Notes under the pieces: model-generated
What the model saw: the letters and a program-made list of their open reading frames with translations, nothing else
Databases searched by the model: none
Told to the model about the DNA's origin: nothing
Shown: positions 60,957 through 64,000 of the stretch, one piece after another
Numbering within the stretch: the first letter of the stretch is position 1
Layout of the letters: each line of letters opens with the position of its first letter
Position numbers and translations under genes: made by a program
Assembly (NCBI GenBank): GCA_958510875.1
Contig: OY294067.1
Coordinates: 61,268,039 to 61,332,038, forward strand
DNA from: Endomychus coccineus
Lineage: Eukaryota; Arthropoda; Insecta; Coleoptera; Endomychidae
Reading direction: 5' to 3'
DNA: 64,000 bases

Positions 60957-62875
60957 TCAAATATCATATTCGATGCTTAAAGGCTGCACTCGCTGATGCC
61001 TGTACGTATATCAATGGAATTCTATGCCAATGATGATACAGATTTTGGGTCATTATTAGCTTCATCTTATTGGCGTTGTTGATAGTCCCAGCAGTGAGCT
61101 TGAAAAAACGGAAAAAACTTCCTTTTTGTCGCTATTGACTCCTCAATATATCCAGCAGCTACAGTGGAAGATTCCCAACCTACTCAACGTTTGAATTTGT
61201 CTACAGTCATTCTACCATTGGCCACAATAGTTGCAGATGTGCGTCTAAGCCACAAAGGTAAAAACTCCATTAACGTTAATGTTAAATAGTTTCTTAAATT
61301 GGAAATAAGTATTATATTAATCTAAAGAAGAGAGCCTCTCTACCTTAGATTTATACCGTTCACCGCCTAGCATGACGCTAATTGAGCCCCATTTTCATTT
61401 TGCAACGTAAATTGAGTACCACTCATAAAATCGTACTACGTAAATTGAGTCCTGGGTTCCAATATTATTCAATATAATAATGAGTGTTAAGATAAGTGCT
61501 GTTACAACATATGCATTCTATATCAATACAATATATGCATTCTATATCAAAGGTTAGATTAGGTTAGGGTAGGTTAAGTTCACAATGACGTTTTAATGGA
61601 GACACAACTGTAACATTCGTATTTTGAAATAAATGTTCATAGCTGAGCCAACCTGTATTATACAATTTATAAATTAAGAGTTTTAAGTTCATATATAAGG
61701 TGAGCCTGATATATTTAACAAAAATAAAACGTGAGATGAACCGAGCTAAATAGAATAGCCTGACAGGTACGCGTTTTTGAAAAAAACGAAAATTTTACAA
61801 AAAAAAATTTCTCTGGAAATTTGGTAATACTGACATAATTTACGCTTTTTAGAAAAATCTGTTTATCTGTTAGACTATGTTTTTAAGAATCTAGATCTGA
61901 AATTATTTCCTATTTAATTTGGTTTATACCTGGTTTCATTTCTGTTCAACATTTCAGACTCACTCTATCATTAATTCCAAATAATAAAATCTGTATTGAA
62001 ACTAAGTTTTAATAATCGTACTAAATAATGATTCCGTAGTTGAAAACAGTAGTTCTATTGTGTCGGTATATTTATATTTTAGATTGGAATTTTAAATTTT
62101 TGAAATGATTTCTCTGTGTGAATAGGTAGGTATATATAACAATTTAAATTCAAAATAAGTTGCTGATGAACTCACACAGTGCAAAAGAAATGGAATCGGT
62201 CCAACAAAGTTGGCCCTAAAAAAATATTAAATTGAAGCTATTGTGCTGCTTAGAGGTATGCAATGTCCAACGAAAATATGCCTAAATTGGTAGTCAGTGT
62301 ACAACGGCTTAACGTGTACTGTGTACCAATAAGCCATCCGGACGTAGAGAAAGATACTTCTTGAACATCGTCAAATAGTCAATATTACCATTATAACTAA
62401 TAATTAGAAATATTCAATCCTTCTCAATTTTCGACGGACGTATGTTAATGATCAGAAACAAATCTTCTCAATGATCCCCAAATCGCACATTTCGCTGCTC
62501 CTAGACGAACAAAAAAAAATTGGAAAATTTACATAGCACTTGCAGGAAGACCTAAGAACCCCCTTGTGTTTAGTTTTAGGTTCGTCGCCTTTCCGGTTCT
62601 CTCCGTACTACTTCGCAGTACTTCAATCGGAAATCTGTGCGACGGATTCGCTAAGCGAAGTCCCAAGGAAGGATGAATATTCGCACCTTCAACTAAAAGC
62701 CTCAGTGCAATTTTTTGAAACAACATTCTCGAAGTGCTCCAGCAACGATGAGGTGAGACTTCTGGTTGTGTATAAGCCATGGAAGCGAACACACCTTGCC
62801 AGAAAAAGGAGCATAATACAGAAAACACATGTACACGATGGATCTCACGAAGAAGAGGACAGTATTTTTTTTATC
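60957..62875. other. Intron; small direct repeats near 61508-61580
   Basis: ATATGCATTCTATATCAA occurs twice in tandem near 61510-61550, followed by GGTTAGATTAGGTTAGGGTA, a degenerate TTAGG-like run. The 113-codon open frame at 62540-62881 shows no motif and overlaps an antisense frame. Confidence 0.4.
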
Positions 62876-62879
62876 CTTT

Positions 62880-63180
62880 GACTACACGAGAGCGAAATCC
62901 ATAATGTTCGAAGAATATCGTGTAAGCCAGCGGTGGAATATTGGGAGAGATGTTCGGCATTCGAATTTTCCTTGAAGTTTGGAGGTTATAATAGGCATAG
63001 GGAAAGACCTCACTAGGTAAAGAGTTCCACAACTTCGCTGTTCGATGGAGAAATGAAATCTGATAGGAAAAATTTCGGCAGGTGAATGAAGAGGTGACTA
63101 GCTTGAGCTCGTCTAGTCGGCCTATTTGGAATCTCTAGCGGTGAAATAACAGACTAGATTCTTAACTTAAACCGACCATG
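62880..63180 (-). pseudogene. Non-LTR ORF2 C-terminal fragment (family LINE-A), best preserved
   Basis: The minus frame reads ISFLHRTAKLWNSLPSEVFP, then YAYYNLQT, the standard closing block of Jockey/CR1-type ORF2, and continues with a segment ending YTIFFEHYGFRSRV and a stop near 62882. It has the same family and orientation as 44511-44760. 5'-truncated, no RT. Confidence 0.75.
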
Positions 63181-63248
63181 AAACAAAGTATGACAGAGAA
63201 CGTGCTGAGCACCTGCCCAGCCCATGAAAAATTAGAGAGTTCATGTTT

Positions 63249-63261
63249 GGGGGGGGGGGGG
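63249..63261. repeat. G13 homopolymer
   Basis: Thirteen consecutive G residues in an AT-rich context. Confidence 0.9.
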
Positions 63262-63388
63262 CTCTGCCCATCATGAGGGTGACCTTTCAGGCTCGTTACC
63301 AAATTTGGCTGGACACTGGGTTTACATGAACACACCGAAGAGTAGTACCATGTTGGATGTTACAATGGTACTAATGAGACCCTTATCC

Positions 63389-63515
63389 ACTGATGATGCC
63401 TACTTGGTAGCCGAAAGGTCTTCAGTACTTTAATAGTATTTTTAGTGGATAATGGTGATTATTTCTTATCTATAGTGCTATAGTATATCCACAGTGTGAC
63501 CTCTTTTATGAGGAC
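63389..63515 (+). repeat. Hammerhead-like repeat, family C, copy 3
   Basis: CTGATGAT, hairpin GCCTAC-TTG-GTAGCC, GAAAG, then CTTTAATAGTATTTTTAGTG, GGATAATGGTGATTATTT and ATCCACAGTGTGACCTCTTT. Against copy 1 the stem changes at both positions of a pair (GGCTAC/GTAGCT here GCCTAC/GTAGCC), partly compensating. Confidence 0.5.
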
Positions 63516-64000
63516 AGGGTACTGTGACCAATGCTAACCTATAGGTTAGCATTTTAAAATAATCAATCATTTTATACTCTATTTAATCCCCCTTTTCTAG
63601 TACAAATTCTGTAGGTTTGAGGTTATGTTTTCCCTTAGGTTTAGTTATTATTTTTTTTTATACTTAATCGGCTCTCAGTATGAGTATGAATCATTATGTT
63701 GTCCCCACTGTAAGTGATTTGCCACGATAGTTGAATCAAACACGAATCATTTTCAAGCCGAATTAACAAATAATCAGTTTGACTAATTTTATTGTATTGG
63801 TTGATTCCACAAATACGATAAAATTGACGAACAACACGAATAGACTCATCAAAGTCTGTATTGCATGATACATTAAATTGCGACGAAGACAGGATCATGT
63901 ATCAAATAATTACCGTTCATTTCTGTGAATGAATACCTATTTAACAAGTGAATAGGTTATTGAAACATTTATGACTCTTACAATAACAGCAATAAATTCT
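63516..64000. other. Intron, nothing recognised
   Basis: No supported features. Confidence 0.5.

Noticed and set aside
61551..61580. Interstitial telomeric repeat (TTAGG)
   Set aside because: Only a short degenerate run; AGGTT-rich strings are common in insect DNA.
62540..62881. 113-codon open frame
   Set aside because: Antisense-overlapping frames and no recognisable domain; probably repeat-derived.

Overview
The window is eukaryotic, AT-rich insect DNA, possibly from a beetle, although the order cannot be fixed from this sequence. It lies almost entirely inside the introns of one host gene on the minus strand, the COE/EBF transcription factor knot (collier). Three consecutive small exons are readable. 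They encode part of the DNA-binding domain at 54826-54881, 16712-16785 and 10965-11033. The intron between the first two is about 38.0 kb and uses a GC-AG splice pair. The next intron is about 5.7 kb, and the following one runs off the low end of the window (more than 10.9 kb). A fourth spliceable exon-like block on the same strand, at 20452-20655, does not belong to knot and could not be named with confidence.

The rest is intronic mobile DNA, much of it nested. Retroelements: tRNA-derived SINEs; 3' fragments of one non-LTR family (1 kb, 15 kb, 44.6 kb, 63 kb); two copies of an RNase H-bearing non-LTR family (12 kb, 40-43 kb); a fragment resembling elements with a restriction-like endonuclease (14 kb); a CR1/Jockey-like element (20.7-22.6 kb); and two Penelope-like elements with RT and GIY-YIG remnants (24-25 kb, 32.7-34.6 kb). 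DNA transposons: Tc1 and mariner pseudogenes (28-29.7 kb), a Ginger-type element interrupted by a hAT MITE (37.6-39.2 kb), a P-superfamily element keeping only its THAP exon plus a related MITE (49 kb, 60.7 kb), a PIF/Harbinger transposase with an adjacent MADF-like reading frame (50-51.6 kb), a THAP protein fragment (5.5 kb) and several palindromic MITEs.

The most novel system I see is a set of five long-inverted-repeat (foldback) elements of 1.0-1.9 kb: 2529-4378, 7599-9547, 27054-28153, 40917-42742 and 56989-58036. They differ over most of their length. They nevertheless share TAGTCCAG-like ends and have exact 3-bp target duplications (TAC, AAT, TTA, CTA, CAA). They also carry a conserved internal core related to GGTCGCTGAAYACGAAT, which in at least two of them is repeated at about 140-150 bp spacing. 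None shows a coding region. I could not place them in a named superfamily.

A second theme is a scatter of short hammerhead-ribozyme-like cores (CTGANGAT, hairpin, GAAAC/GAAAG) in Penelope-type repeats. In one foldback insertion exactly this core is missing from one of the two arms.
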